Source: Saccharopolyspora soli (GTDB lineage Bacteria > Actinomycetota > Actinomycetes > Mycobacteriales > Pseudonocardiaceae). From it: a stretch of DNA of 64,000 bases. The position numbers were made by a program, and so were the translations under genes. The DNA is taken from NCBI RefSeq assembly GCF_022678645.1, contig NZ_JALBWV010000046.1, positions 1 through 64,000 of the forward strand. The letters run 5' to 3'. Positions 17,534 through 26,425 of this stretch are shown here, piece by piece (the first letter of the stretch is position 1; each line of letters starts with the position of its first letter). A model generated the notes under the pieces. It was not told where the DNA came from. It worked only from the letters and a program-made list of their open reading frames with translations, and did not search any database.

Positions 17534-18649
17534 TCACGTTCGGCCGTAGAGGGGTTCTCGTTTCGCCGGTGCAGCTTGGGTTGTGGGTTGGGGGCTTGGT
17601 ACTGCTTCCATGACTTCTCGGCCTCGGGCGTCTACTACCTTTGTGAACAGGTGTTGTGCTGCTCCGAAGATGACCGCCCAGCCGATGATCTGGGCCGACG
17701 AATCGAGGGACGTCAAGCCGGGTACGAACTCTCCGCGCATTAGCAGGAGACCGAGGATCGCCGTCAGCGCTCCGGCGGGCAGCTTGAGGGAGGCGAGCGC
17801 GAGCGGCACGTTGGATGCCGTTGGGCTGCCCCTCAGCTGGTGCAGTGCAGCCGCCGCGGTCACCGCCGCCGCGAGGAATCCGATTGCTTCGACGACCACG
17901 TAGTCACCCCTCGACGCGGCGAGCTCGAAGCTTTCGTCCAAGTTCCCTTCGAACCGGTGCTGGCCGAGGGGACACACGACTATCAGTTCTCGGGGTGGTT
18001 CGACCGGCAGTTGGGTTGCTGGCACGTTGAGGGTGGGACCGAAGCAGATCGGCAGCAGTTTCTGATTGATGGCAGCGACGATCGCGATCGTGATCGCCAG
18101 GCATAGCAGCCCGAAGGTCCACCACCACACGAGTTGCGCGAAGCTGCGCTCCCGGACGACCTCGCGCTGCTGAACCCGGTACGCCTCGCGCACCGCATCG
18201 ATCACGGTCTGTCGCTGCGAGTGGGTGAGCCTTCCGCCCTCCGAACTCTTGAAGATCCTCTCGACGGACAACCGGCGCCGGTCCCCGCTCGGCAGGTTCT
18301 CCTCGATCAGCATGAGGAGGTCGGGCAGCATGCCGTGGAGGTCTTCGAGCGAGACCATCCGCAGTACGAGGAGGTGGGCATCGTGGATGTGGGCGAGCCC
18401 GCTGTCCACCCCGTGCGCCCGCCGCGGCCACCGCGTGCGCCCGACGTCGTTCTGCGCGCACTTGAGGTGATTCCGGGCGCTTGCCGCCAACTTCTCGGTG
18501 CACAGCTCGCTCGGCGCGGAGCAGTTCTCCGCCCAGTCCACGAACGCCCGCAGCTCGTCGATGCGGGCGAACGCTCTGAACCCCCAAGGCCATCGCCAAC
18601 CGGGGCGTCGTGAAACGGCGTCCTGGCTGGTGCTTCGCGCGGTGTTCAC
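17534..18649 (-). CDS. Four-helix membrane protein of the hydrolase island
   Basis: A 371-aa protein of no recognised family. Residues 1 to about 155 are cytoplasmic and charged (including a helix VIDAVREAYRVQQREVVRERS). Hydrophobic segments lie at about 170-190 (WWWTFGLLCLAITIAIVAAI), 255-275, 290-308 and 320-340. GTG 18649 overlaps the stop of the upstream alpha/beta hydrolase as GTGA, so it is chosen over a GTG at 18688. It is last in the operon papain-like protease, hydrolase, membrane protein, and convergent with the RiPP precursor gene. It could anchor the two soluble partners (inference). Confidence 0.72.
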   Translation of the reverse strand: MNTARSTSQDAVSRRPGWRWPWGFRAFARIDELRAFVDWAENCSAPSELCTEKLAASARNHLKCAQNDVGRTRWPRRAHGVDSGLAHIHDAHLLVLRMVSLEDLHGMLPDLLMLIEENLPSGDRRRLSVERIFKSSEGGRLTHSQRQTVIDAVREAYRVQQREVVRERSFAQLVWWWTFGLLCLAITIAIVAAINQKLLPICFGPTLNVPATQLPVEPPRELIVVCPLGQHRFEGNLDESFELAASRGDYVVVEAIGFLAAAVTAAAALHQLRGSPTASNVPLALASLKLPAGALTAILGLLLMRGEFVPGLTSLDSSAQIIGWAVIFGAAQHLFTKVVDARGREVMEAVPSPQPTTQAAPAKREPLYGRT

Positions 18650-19956
18650 GGCTCGCCCGTCGAACGAGCGGCCGAGACCGCGGCCCACGCCACCTCCGGG
18701 TGTCGGATGTCGCTGTGGGCCTGGGCGAACCAGGACAGGTTCCGCTTGATGACGTCGTTGGCGTCAAGGCGGTAGAACGCACCCGGCTGGAACCCGTAGT
18801 CCGTGCCCTGCCCGGCCATCGTGACGGTCTTGGCGTCGCGCTGCTGGTAGCCGTCGTGGCCCATCGCTCCCCAGCGGTAGTTGATCCGGTCCATCAGCTC
18901 GGCGTCCTGCCAGGCCAGCCTGCTGGCGTTGGGATACCACCAGCCGACCGCCCGGTCGGCCTCGCTGAACGTGCACAGGAGCGGACCGTCGACCCGGTCG
19001 GCGCAATCGGCCAGCACACCGGCGCCGTCCCGCACTGGTGCTCGCGATGCGAACGCGAAGTGGCTGAACGCGCCCTGGATCAGGTACAGGGATTTCACCG
19101 GGCGCCGCTCAGCTGGGAGGCCCTGGAGGGCGAACGAGACGAGCCGGGCGCCGAAGCTGTGGCCGAGGAGATGCACGCGCGCACCGGGGATGGCGTGCGC
19201 CACCTGTCCGAGCAGGGGGCCGAGGCCGTCGCGGCCGACCACCCCGGCGCGTTCCTTCATCTCGTAATAGCTGAGGACCCGCAACGCCTCTCGCGCTCCC
19301 TGCCACATCCGGCCGAACGGATTCGGCTGCTGCGCAATACCACCGTCGACGGGTGCGAGTGCGGCCATCGCGTCGAACACCCGGCCCGGTGGCGCGTTCA
19401 GCACAGCTGCTTCCCCGTCGTCTTCCGGGGCGTTGTCGGAGGTGGTCACGAGTCCTCTCGCCAGGCGCAGGAACTCCAACAGCCGGTCCCGGTCCTGCGG
19501 CTGCTGGTCGAGCAGTTGGCCGATCTGCTCCACCCGCTCCTCCTGGTTCGGAAAGGCGGGGGCGAGCGCTTTCGCGAGGTCGGCACCCGAGGACATCTTT
19601 TCGGCGGGGTGTGGGGAAGCCAGCGCGCCCAGGACCTGGGGCGCCGATGACCGCGGGACCGGAGGACCGGTCTCGGCGGGGGCGTCTTCCGGGAACAGCA
19701 ACGCTGGCCACAGCACGCCGACGAACCCCGTATTCGCCCGTTGCGCCGTCGAGAGCATCCCTGCGATGAGCCCGAACATCGCCGAGTACAGCTCACGTGC
19801 TCCGTCGAAGGAGCTGTTCCAGCCGTGGCTGAAGACGAAAAGCTCGCGCAGCCCCGTCGTCGCGATGGTCTCGGGCAGATTTCCGCCTTGGCGGAGCGCG
19901 CCCTTCGCGTCGAACTCGACCTCCCAGTACGGCACACCGCCGATCTGTGACTCCAT
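18646..19956 (-). CDS. Large alpha/beta hydrolase (DUF900-like)
   Basis: A 436-aa alpha/beta hydrolase with no signal peptide. The first strand and oxyanion region are LFVFSHGWNSSFDGARELY; the nucleophile serine is in VHLLGHSFGARL. Between them is an insert of over 150 residues, part of it acidic. The catalytic histidine may be in YRWGAMGHDGYQ. ATG 19956 has GGAGGAG just upstream. It is the middle gene of the three-gene minus-strand operon, 102 bases after the protease gene, and overlaps the membrane-protein gene by four bases. The substrate (lipid or ester) is unknown. Confidence 0.78.
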   Translation of the reverse strand: MESQIGGVPYWEVEFDAKGALRQGGNLPETIATTGLRELFVFSHGWNSSFDGARELYSAMFGLIAGMLSTAQRANTGFVGVLWPALLFPEDAPAETGPPVPRSSAPQVLGALASPHPAEKMSSGADLAKALAPAFPNQEERVEQIGQLLDQQPQDRDRLLEFLRLARGLVTTSDNAPEDDGEAAVLNAPPGRVFDAMAALAPVDGGIAQQPNPFGRMWQGAREALRVLSYYEMKERAGVVGRDGLGPLLGQVAHAIPGARVHLLGHSFGARLVSFALQGLPAERRPVKSLYLIQGAFSHFAFASRAPVRDGAGVLADCADRVDGPLLCTFSEADRAVGWWYPNASRLAWQDAELMDRINYRWGAMGHDGYQQRDAKTVTMAGQGTDYGFQPGAFYRLDANDVIKRNLSWFAQAHSDIRHPEVAWAAVSAARSTGEP

Positions 19957-20058
19957 CTCTCCTCCCCCGAATCGCAGGGGTGTCGCACCGGCAGCGCTCC
20001 CCGAGGTCGACCAGAAATCGCGGATGAGCAACCGTGCGCAGCAAGCTCGCGCCGGACG

Positions 20059-20823
20059 CTAGCGGTCCGTTGGTACGGCGATTTCGCCGTCCTCGCGCAT
20101 CAATCGGTCCAGGACCTCGTCCGGCAGCCACACCCGGTGCGGGTAGCCGGTGCCCCACGAGTTCAGGATCGGTACGGCCCCGAGTTCGTCCGCGCGGGTG
20201 TTGCCGAGCACGGCATGCACGTCATCAACCGACTGCGCCCAGCGGAACACCTTGATGCCGTCGTCCGCGTCGGCGACGTAGTCGGATCGCTCGATGTGGT
20301 CGTCGTCGGCGTTGGAGTCCGCCCAGTCGACGTGCCCTGCCGAGGCCAGCACCTCGGCCGCCGCGCGGCAGGACGTTCCGTTGGAATCCCCCGGTTCGGT
20401 CTCCGGCCACTGATCGTGCTGCTTGGCCCGATCCCACAACCACCGGGCCGAGTACAACTCCTCGTTGAGGATCGTCATGCACCGGGACCAGGCGAAGCCG
20501 ACGCAGGCCCCCTCGCTGCCCTGGTCGTAGAACTTCCACCACTGCTCGCGGTCCGGTTCTCCGCCAGGTTCCAGGCACACGGCATGCCCGCCGCGAACCC
20601 TGGTGAGCGATTTCGCCCCCGCGCGGGCCACGAACTGAACACCGTCCCGGTCAGCTCGGGGACGGTCGAATTCGGCGTACCAGTTGACGCCGATCACCAC
20701 CGGTACGCGCGCGGGTCGACTCGTAGCGGTCAACGGGTACTTCTCGACGTGGCGCCAGTCGTCGGGGAGAAAACGCCCCAGGCGCTCGTCATCTGGATCT
20801 CGATCGATCGGACGGTACCGCAT
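20059..20823 (-). CDS. Papain-like (C1-type) cysteine protease
   Basis: A 254-aa protein without signal peptide. Cys107 in YDQGSEGACVGFA matches the papain catalytic helix, and Asn221 in ILNSWGTGYP matches the NSWG motif. Two histidines could complete the triad: His203 (VHAVLG, canonical order) and His80 in GGHAVCL, which lies before the cysteine. ATG 20823 has GGAGGAAACC directly upstream and is preferred over GTG 20835. It starts the minus-strand operon with the alpha/beta hydrolase and membrane protein. It is probably a cytoplasmic effector or processing protease. Confidence 0.82.
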   Translation of the reverse strand: MRYRPIDRDPDDERLGRFLPDDWRHVEKYPLTATSRPARVPVVIGVNWYAEFDRPRADRDGVQFVARAGAKSLTRVRGGHAVCLEPGGEPDREQWWKFYDQGSEGACVGFAWSRCMTILNEELYSARWLWDRAKQHDQWPETEPGDSNGTSCRAAAEVLASAGHVDWADSNADDDHIERSDYVADADDGIKVFRWAQSVDDVHAVLGNTRADELGAVPILNSWGTGYPHRVWLPDEVLDRLMREDGEIAVPTDR

Positions 20824-21084
20824 GGTTTCCTCCACTCGCGCTGCTTGGCACCGGCGCCTTCGCCGAGGTGCGGGCCGCTACGACCAGTAAGCCAATGCCG
20901 CGCATGCACGAGCAATGAGCACATCGATCCAAACAGGATCCAAGCGTGTTCACGCCCGCCGGTCGCGAGCAGGACTCACTGCGCCACGAGTGGCTGCGGC
21001 TCTGAACCTTCTTTGGTACCGCCGGGATCATTCTGCTGTCCGGGCCGCGAGGTGATGATGTGCGGGAGGCGAGGAGTTCTCATC

Positions 21085-21426
21085 ATGAACACCAGGATCT
21101 TCCTCATCGACATGCCGCGCATGATGCGTGAGATCATTCGAGCCGCGCTGACGCAGCGGCCTGGCGGCGACATCGTTGGCACCGCCCAGAACTCGGACCG
21201 CGCTCGGCAGGTCGCGCTGGCGATCAACAGCACAGGAGCGGAAGTGGTGGTGCTGACCACTGGTTACCACGAGCTCGCTGACCTGCTCCTGCGGCTGCTC
21301 GTACCGGGATCGCCAGTCCACCTCCTGATCATGACAGCCGACGGCCGCGAGGCGTTCCACTGCCAGCCCCTCGGGGAGACATCTCCGGAAGCACTGCGCA
21401 ACATCATGGACCGGATCGAGCGGTGA
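21085..21426 (+). CDS. Receiver-like protein lacking the phospho-acceptor Asp
   Basis: A 113-aa protein shaped like a CheY-type receiver: beta-1 IFLIDMPRMM with the acidic residue, a helix (REIIRAALTQRPGG), and beta-3 EVVVLTTGYHE. At the phospho-acceptor position a Thr replaces Asp, and no conserved lysine follows in the last strand, so it is probably a phosphorylation-independent pseudo-receiver. ATG 21085 has GAGGAG about nine bases upstream. It stands alone on the plus strand between two minus-strand hydrolase operons. It may be a regulator or decoy partner of the LuxR protein at 23679 (speculative). Confidence 0.65.
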   Translation: MNTRIFLIDMPRMMREIIRAALTQRPGGDIVGTAQNSDRARQVALAINSTGAEVVVLTTGYHELADLLLRLLVPGSPVHLLIMTADGREAFHCQPLGETSPEALRNIMDRIER

Positions 21427-21442
21427 ACCGTTCGAATCCAAG

Positions 21443-22417
21443 CTAGAGCACCAGGTTTGAGTAGTCGTCGTGCAAGCGCACCCGGTCCGCTCGTGCTTCG
21501 AGCCCGTCCGACGTCAAGGGGGTTTCGTGCGGTTCGAGGTACTGGAAGTCAAGACCGGTGCGTTCTCGCAGTTGCGCCAGCGAGATGCGGTACGTTCCGG
21601 CGTCGAAGACCGCTTCGAAGGTGAGCATGTCTTCGATCAATTGCGTCTGCTCAAGCATGTAACCCGAAATGGCAAGCGCACCACCGGGTTTGCAGTAGGC
21701 GATGACCTTCCAGAACGCCAGTGGAAGCCGGGCGCCCTTGTACAGCGGGTCATCGTCGGACATGACCGGGCCGGTGAACACGGTTATCTTCTTGTCCGTG
21801 AGGTCCGCGTTCTCCAGGACGAAGTTCTCCAGGCCCTGCCAGAGTTCTTTCCCCTGGTTGAACTTCTCGTGCTGCGGCGCGCAGTTCGTGAAGTGGAACG
21901 TGTCGTCGTTCGCCCGTGCCAGGTCATCGCCCCAGACCGGATCGAGCCGCCGAACCAGATGTCCCCGGTCCAGCGCGTTGCGCCGGTAGAGCGACTCGCC
22001 GATCTGCTCCGATTCCGCGATGCGGGGGTCGAAGTACCACTTGTCGGCCCGCCGCTCGAAATCGGCGCTCTTGTTGCCGTCGATGTTCACGACCGTGTAG
22101 TAGGCGAGTTGGCGGCGTCGATTGACGACGATGCTGAAGTGCGTGTAGGGGAGGACGGCGGGATCTTCGCCGGGCGGCGCGTCATCGATCTTCGCCGCGT
22201 TGCGGCGTTGTTCGTTGGAGAGTTCCGGTAGCGGCAGCTCGGGTCCGAGGAATCCTGGGTCGTAGCCGGTGTAGCCCTCGTAATAGGAGTGCGGGCGAGC
22301 GATTTCCAGCGCCGAACCTTCGAGGACCTCGACCTGAGCGGCTTCGGCGGTGGCCGATTCTCCGATTTCTATCGTGATGTTGAGCGGAACCGACAACTTG
22401 GGTCGCGTGAGTTGCAT
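21443..22417 (-). CDS. DNA/RNA non-specific endonuclease (NUC/DRGH type)
   Basis: A 324-aa nuclease of the beta-beta-alpha-metal superfamily. The catalytic DRGH is Asp150 to His153 and is followed by TNCAPQHEKFNQGKELWQGL, which carries the conserved asparagine and metal-binding residues (about 178-190). The first 80 residues are a family-specific extension. No signal peptide is present, unlike secreted NucA-type enzymes, so it would act in the cytoplasm unless exported otherwise. It starts 42 bases after the trypsin-like gene and is probably co-transcribed with it; this pairing is also seen elsewhere in bacteria. Confidence 0.88.
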   Translation of the reverse strand: MQLTRPKLSVPLNITIEIGESATAEAAQVEVLEGSALEIARPHSYYEGYTGYDPGFLGPELPLPELSNEQRRNAAKIDDAPPGEDPAVLPYTHFSIVVNRRRQLAYYTVVNIDGNKSADFERRADKWYFDPRIAESEQIGESLYRRNALDRGHLVRRLDPVWGDDLARANDDTFHFTNCAPQHEKFNQGKELWQGLENFVLENADLTDKKITVFTGPVMSDDDPLYKGARLPLAFWKVIAYCKPGGALAISGYMLEQTQLIEDMLTFEAVFDAGTYRISLAQLRERTGLDFQYLEPHETPLTSDGLEARADRVRLHDDYSNLVL

Positions 22418-22459
22418 GATCGGGCCTTTCGTGGCGTAGCCGATGCTTCGGACGCTGCT

Positions 22460-23530
22460 TCAGGAAAATTCCACCCCGGCCCGCTGGAGGAGCGGGTCGT
22501 CCGCGAGTCGCCACAGCGGCACAGCCTGGTTGCCCTGGAGGTAGCGACCTCCGAAGTGCAGGCCGATGACCATCGACGTCTCCAGGTCGAGCAGGCACGA
22601 TCCCGAGTTGCCGCCGAGCGTCGAGCAGTCGTGGACGACGGTCTCCGAAGCGGACTGAACCGCGCCTGGCTGCAGGCGCTTGACGTTGTAGATACCCGCG
22701 AAGATCCGCTGCATCTCCTCCGGATCGTTGCGCCTGGAATCAGCCGCCGGGTAACCGACGACGTACACCTTGGTCCCGCCGCGAACAGCGGGATCGCGGG
22801 CGATGCGCAGGGGATCCAGCTGCGGCACTCCTGCCGAGCCGTCCGACGCGCACCGCAGCAAGGCCAAGTCAACCGTGTCGTGCACGCCGATGACCTCGGT
22901 CAACCGCAGCTCTCGGGGCTGCGAGGCGGACAGCTCCTCGTTGTAATCCACCCGTCCCGTCACGCCAGGTGCGAAGGCCCACGCACGTCCATCGTTGCGG
23001 GCGAACTCGGCTGCGACGTGCCGGTTCGTCATCACGACGTCCGCGGCCGCCAGCCAACCCGTGCCCACCCAATCGATCGCCGGATGCCCCTCGACTTCGA
23101 TCCGCCCGACGCGGGGCAGGACGTCCTCGATGGCGGACCGGTGTTGTTCGAGTTCTTCGGTCCAGGGCTGTGGCGCCGGGAAGAACCGACCGTCCTGCAC
23201 CAGGATCGCGGGCCTGGCCATGAGCAGCACGATCGCTTCGAGAGCCGCGCGCTCGTCCGCGTCGACGTCGGCGTCGGCACCATCGCGCCGCAGCTTCTGC
23301 ACGGCGGCGCGTCCGGCCGGGACCAACCCCTCCAGATGACTGCGCGATTCCTCCTCAAGCGGTGGCAGCTCGCCCGGCTCGGCGCCGACGACTGGCTTGG
23401 TCATGTACCGCGATCGTCCGGGCGCGACCTTGCGGACGACAACCGCGTCGTCGTCGTTCAGCTCTTCCTCGATTCGCGACAGATCGCGTTCGTGGCGCAG
23501 TGCTTCGGCGATGACATCGTGACCGGACAT
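22460..23530 (-). CDS. Trypsin-like serine protease with N-terminal helical extension
   Basis: A 356-aa protein. About 140 helical residues precede an S1 chymotrypsin-fold domain with His171 (VVMTNRHVAAEF), Asp221 (DTVDLALLRC) and Ser309 (LGGNSGSCLLD). No signal peptide is present, so the protease is probably intracellular. ATG 23530 is selected by AGGGGG five bases upstream; the frame stays open for 64 codons further up without similarity. It is upstream of and co-directional with the DRGH nuclease. A protease and a nuclease in one operon suggests a toxin or effector pair activated by proteolysis (inference). Confidence 0.85.
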   Translation of the reverse strand: MSGHDVIAEALRHERDLSRIEEELNDDDAVVVRKVAPGRSRYMTKPVVGAEPGELPPLEEESRSHLEGLVPAGRAAVQKLRRDGADADVDADERAALEAIVLLMARPAILVQDGRFFPAPQPWTEELEQHRSAIEDVLPRVGRIEVEGHPAIDWVGTGWLAAADVVMTNRHVAAEFARNDGRAWAFAPGVTGRVDYNEELSASQPRELRLTEVIGVHDTVDLALLRCASDGSAGVPQLDPLRIARDPAVRGGTKVYVVGYPAADSRRNDPEEMQRIFAGIYNVKRLQPGAVQSASETVVHDCSTLGGNSGSCLLDLETSMVIGLHFGGRYLQGNQAVPLWRLADDPLLQRAGVEFS

Positions 23531-23678
23531 CGTTCCCCCTGGTACCAGCCACCATTCGTGGCCCTGGGCATGGCACGGCTCCATCGTCCGGCTGCTGCGA
23601 TGACGTCGGAATGGATCCGACGGTTCAAAGGAGGACCAACCTGCGCACGCCCTGGATTCACGTGCCGCTCGGCGGCGG

Positions 23679-24368
23679 TCAGTGGCGTGATGCGTTGTTC
23701 GGCGGCAGCGTGGCGCGAACAAGGACGGAGTGGTCGAGGCGTTGCTGTCGGGCCCATGCGGCGGCTGCGGCCCGGCCCTGCAAACCCAGTTTGTCCAAGA
23801 TGTTGTGCACGTGGTTCTTCACCGTCGCCAAGGCGATGCACAACTGCCGGGAGATCTCCTGGTTGGACAAGCCCTGTTCCAGCAGCACTGCGACCTCCGC
23901 CTCCCGACGGCTCAGGACCCCGGCGTTCGGACCGGGCTGCAACTCCGCCGACAACTCGGCCACCCTGCGGCACAGGGCAGCGGCCACGCGCGGCGAGCAC
24001 CGCAACTCGCCGTTGGCGACGCTCTCGATCGTCCGAACCAGTTCGGAGATCGAATGATCCCGTGTCAGGTACCCGGCCGCGCCCAGCTCGGCATACGCGA
24101 TGATGTCGCATTCCTCCCCGGACACGCCCAACGCGATGATCCGGAGTCCGGGATTCCTCGCCCGCAAGGCGATCACGACACTGGGACCGTCCGGCAGGTC
24201 GGCGACATCGAGTAGTACCACCGCGTGCTGCCGCGCGGTCAGGTCCGGTTCTAGTTCCTCCGGCCGCGCGAGGGTCGAGACAACCACGAAGTCGTCGACG
24301 TCCTGCAGGACAAGGGTCAACCCTTCCCGGTAGAACCTCGTCGCGGCAACGATGATGAGTTCGATCAT
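23679..24368 (-). CDS. LuxR/NarL-type response regulator with atypical receiver
   Basis: A 229-aa regulator. The C-terminal LuxR helix-turn-helix is clear (LSRREAEVAVLLEQGLSNQEISRQL, then TVKNHVHNILDKL). In the receiver, Asp54 (VVLLDVADLPD) is kept, but the acidic pair after the first strand is missing (IIVAAT) and the usual lysine is replaced (GYLTRDHS). Phosphorylation is therefore doubtful. AGGTGG lies six bases before ATG 24368. It is 148 bases upstream of the trypsin/nuclease operon on the same strand and is the obvious candidate regulator. No histidine kinase is nearby. Confidence 0.88.
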   Translation of the reverse strand: MIELIIVAATRFYREGLTLVLQDVDDFVVVSTLARPEELEPDLTARQHAVVLLDVADLPDGPSVVIALRARNPGLRIIALGVSGEECDIIAYAELGAAGYLTRDHSISELVRTIESVANGELRCSPRVAAALCRRVAELSAELQPGPNAGVLSRREAEVAVLLEQGLSNQEISRQLCIALATVKNHVHNILDKLGLQGRAAAAAWARQQRLDHSVLVRATLPPNNASRH

Positions 24369-24736
24369 TGGGAACCACCTGGCGCCGCGTCACACGACCA
24401 GTTCGATCTCACGGTAACAGACCGCGTCCGGTCGCAGGTATGGCAATAGGTCCTCGTTCGTCTTCGCCGGAGGGCAACGCGACCGCTCGATCCGGGTTCT
24501 CCTTGCCATCCAAAAGGATCCCGCGCGGATCCGCGCGGTTCAACTCAGGTTCAGAGCTCTTCCCAGCCGGATGCACAGCGTGTGCCCACCGAAATCGATC
24601 CGCCGTGCGCAATGGAAGACGAAAACGCTTGTGCGGTCAGTTGGATCCTCAATGGATCCCGCTGCTCATTGCCCCAGAACGCGCGCCGCGCCTTCGATGG
24701 AGTGCGTCAGGAGTACGGCCAACAGGAGGAAGAGCA
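24369..24736. other. Divergent promoter region, 368 bases
   Basis: This stretch lies between the LuxR regulator and the LysM gene, which are transcribed away from each other. No gene was seen. It contains AGGAGGAAGAG just before the LysM start. No clear operator repeat was recognised. Confidence 0.5.
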
Positions 24737-25078
24737 ATGACGAACTGCAACACTTACACGGTGCAAGAGGGCGACACGCTCTCCGAGATCGGCGAATGGT
24801 TCCACGTTCCGTGGAAAGAACTCCAGCGCATCAACAACATCGACGACCCGAACCTCATCTTCCCCGGCCAAGTACTGCGCCTGTCGAAGAACAAGAACGT
24901 GTGCCGGACCTACACCGTGCAGGACGGGGACACGCTTTCCGAGATCGGTGAGCGGCACAACGTGAGGTGGCAGGGTCTGTCGCACTACAACCACATCGCC
25001 AATCCGAACGTCATCCACATCGGGCAAACGATCTGCATTCCGCTTCCGCGAGGCGCATCGGCGGCCGAGGCGGGGTGA
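24737..25078 (+). CDS. Tandem LysM-domain protein
   Basis: A 113-aa protein made almost entirely of two LysM modules, at about residues 6-52 and 61-106, each starting YTVQ(E/D)GDTLSEIGE and ending with the GQ motif before the last strand. LysM domains bind N-acetylglucosamine polymers such as peptidoglycan or chitin. No signal peptide or catalytic domain is present, so the protein is either cytoplasmic or exported by a non-Sec route. GGAGGAAGAGCA precedes ATG 24737. It is divergent from the LuxR regulator and closes the hydrolase island. Confidence 0.88.
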   Translation: MTNCNTYTVQEGDTLSEIGEWFHVPWKELQRINNIDDPNLIFPGQVLRLSKNKNVCRTYTVQDGDTLSEIGERHNVRWQGLSHYNHIANPNVIHIGQTICIPLPRGASAAEAG

Positions 25079-25274
25079 ACCACCACAAGTCCGGCTCAAT
25101 GCGTCGGATGCCGGTGGAGGGAACAGACCCGCCGGGCGCGGGCAGGCGTTGTGCCGTCGGATGCCTCGGCGGTAACGCCAACCCGGTTTTCGGCCGGTGC
25201 TGTGGCAGGGGTCATGGATTGATCGGCGCTGGGGGGTTTCGTCGGGGCCTGATCACCCGCGACAATGCGCGGCC

Positions 25275-26192
25275 ATGGCCTACGAGCGCGCAGATCCCCC
25301 ATCAGGTCAGCCGGGTCGGCCCGAGCGACCGGGGCCGCCGCCGGGACCCCCGCAGGGCGGGCCACCGCCGGGACGGCCACCGCAGCCGCCACCTGGCCAG
25401 TTTCCGCCAGGACCACCGCGGCCGATGCCGCCAGGCGCCCGACCCGGACCGCCGCCGGGACAGTCGGGACCGCCGCCGGGACAGCCAGGGCCGCCGCCGG
25501 GACAGCCCGGTCAGCAGGGACCCCCTCCGGGGCAGCCGGGACCGCCGCGACCCGCGCCGCCACCGGTGGGGCAGCCGGGAGCCGGTCCGGCTGGGCCGAA
25601 TCCGCCGCAGCAACCGCCCGCCAACCAGTACCCGGCGACGCGCGTGCAGCCGCGCCCGGACGCCTACCCCGAGCCGCCGGACCGCTACCGGGAGTCGGGC
25701 ACCGTCCGCGACCCGGATCCCTACCCGGACCGCTACCACGACGACCCGTACCCGGACCGCTATCGGGACCCGGATCCCTACGACGACCGGTACGACGACC
25801 GGTATCGGGAGCCGGAGCGGGACCGCCACCGCGACCGGGACCCGTACCCGCAGCGGCACCGGGAGCGCGACCCCTACGAGGAACGCCGGTCCGCCGATCG
25901 CGGAGATCGGTTCCACGGCCCCAGCGCCGACGCGATCGGCCGCACCATCCAGGTGCTGAGCGCGCTGATCTCGCTGGTCTTCGTGCTGCACATCGTCTTC
26001 GTGGTCACCGGCGCCAACCAGAGCAACGATTTCGTCTCGTTCACCTACTCGACGGCGAAGTTCTTCGTGCTCGGCCTGGGCGACGTGTTCACCCCGGAGG
26101 ACGCGACGATCGGTGTGGTGCTCAACTACGGCCTGGCTGCGGTGATCTACCTGGTGGCGGGCCGGATCATCGCGCGGGCCCTGAAGCGCTGA
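25275..26192 (+). CDS. Proline-rich, charged-repeat membrane protein
   Basis: A 305-aa protein. Residues 5 to about 145 are rich in Pro, Gly and Gln with repeated PPPGQPG units. Residues about 150-215 repeat short DPYPDRY/DDRY units rich in Asp, Arg and Tyr. The C-terminal 85 residues hold two hydrophobic segments (IQVLSALISLVFVLHIVFVV and VLNYGLAAVIYLVAGRII) around a conserved-looking loop. A disordered cytoplasmic domain on a two-helix anchor is expected. The function is unknown. ATG 25275 is chosen; no strong Shine-Dalgarno sequence is seen. Confidence 0.75.
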   Translation: MAYERADPPSGQPGRPERPGPPPGPPQGGPPPGRPPQPPPGQFPPGPPRPMPPGARPGPPPGQSGPPPGQPGPPPGQPGQQGPPPGQPGPPRPAPPPVGQPGAGPAGPNPPQQPPANQYPATRVQPRPDAYPEPPDRYRESGTVRDPDPYPDRYHDDPYPDRYRDPDPYDDRYDDRYREPERDRHRDRDPYPQRHRERDPYEERRSADRGDRFHGPSADAIGRTIQVLSALISLVFVLHIVFVVTGANQSNDFVSFTYSTAKFFVLGLGDVFTPEDATIGVVLNYGLAAVIYLVAGRIIARALKR

Positions 26193-26425
26193 CGCCGTGA
26201 CCGAGGTGGTCGCCACGTGTTGATGGCCCGCGGCGGCTCGCCGGAGCACCTGCCGTCACCGGGGGTGAACCGAGTGCGGAATGTCGCCCTTTTGGGGGGT
26301 GACGGCACCGCTGCGGCTGGGCATGGCACCCTTGGGAGGGCCGACCCTGCATTACCCAGCGGGTACGGCTGCGCACGTACGCCCCGGTAGCGCCGGATAG
26401 CCGGGCGATGACCAGGAGTGGCTGA

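Noticed and set aside
26193..26425. ydaO-type c-di-AMP riboswitch before yidC
   Set aside because: A GGGTGAAC-like string occurs, but other conserved segments are missing.
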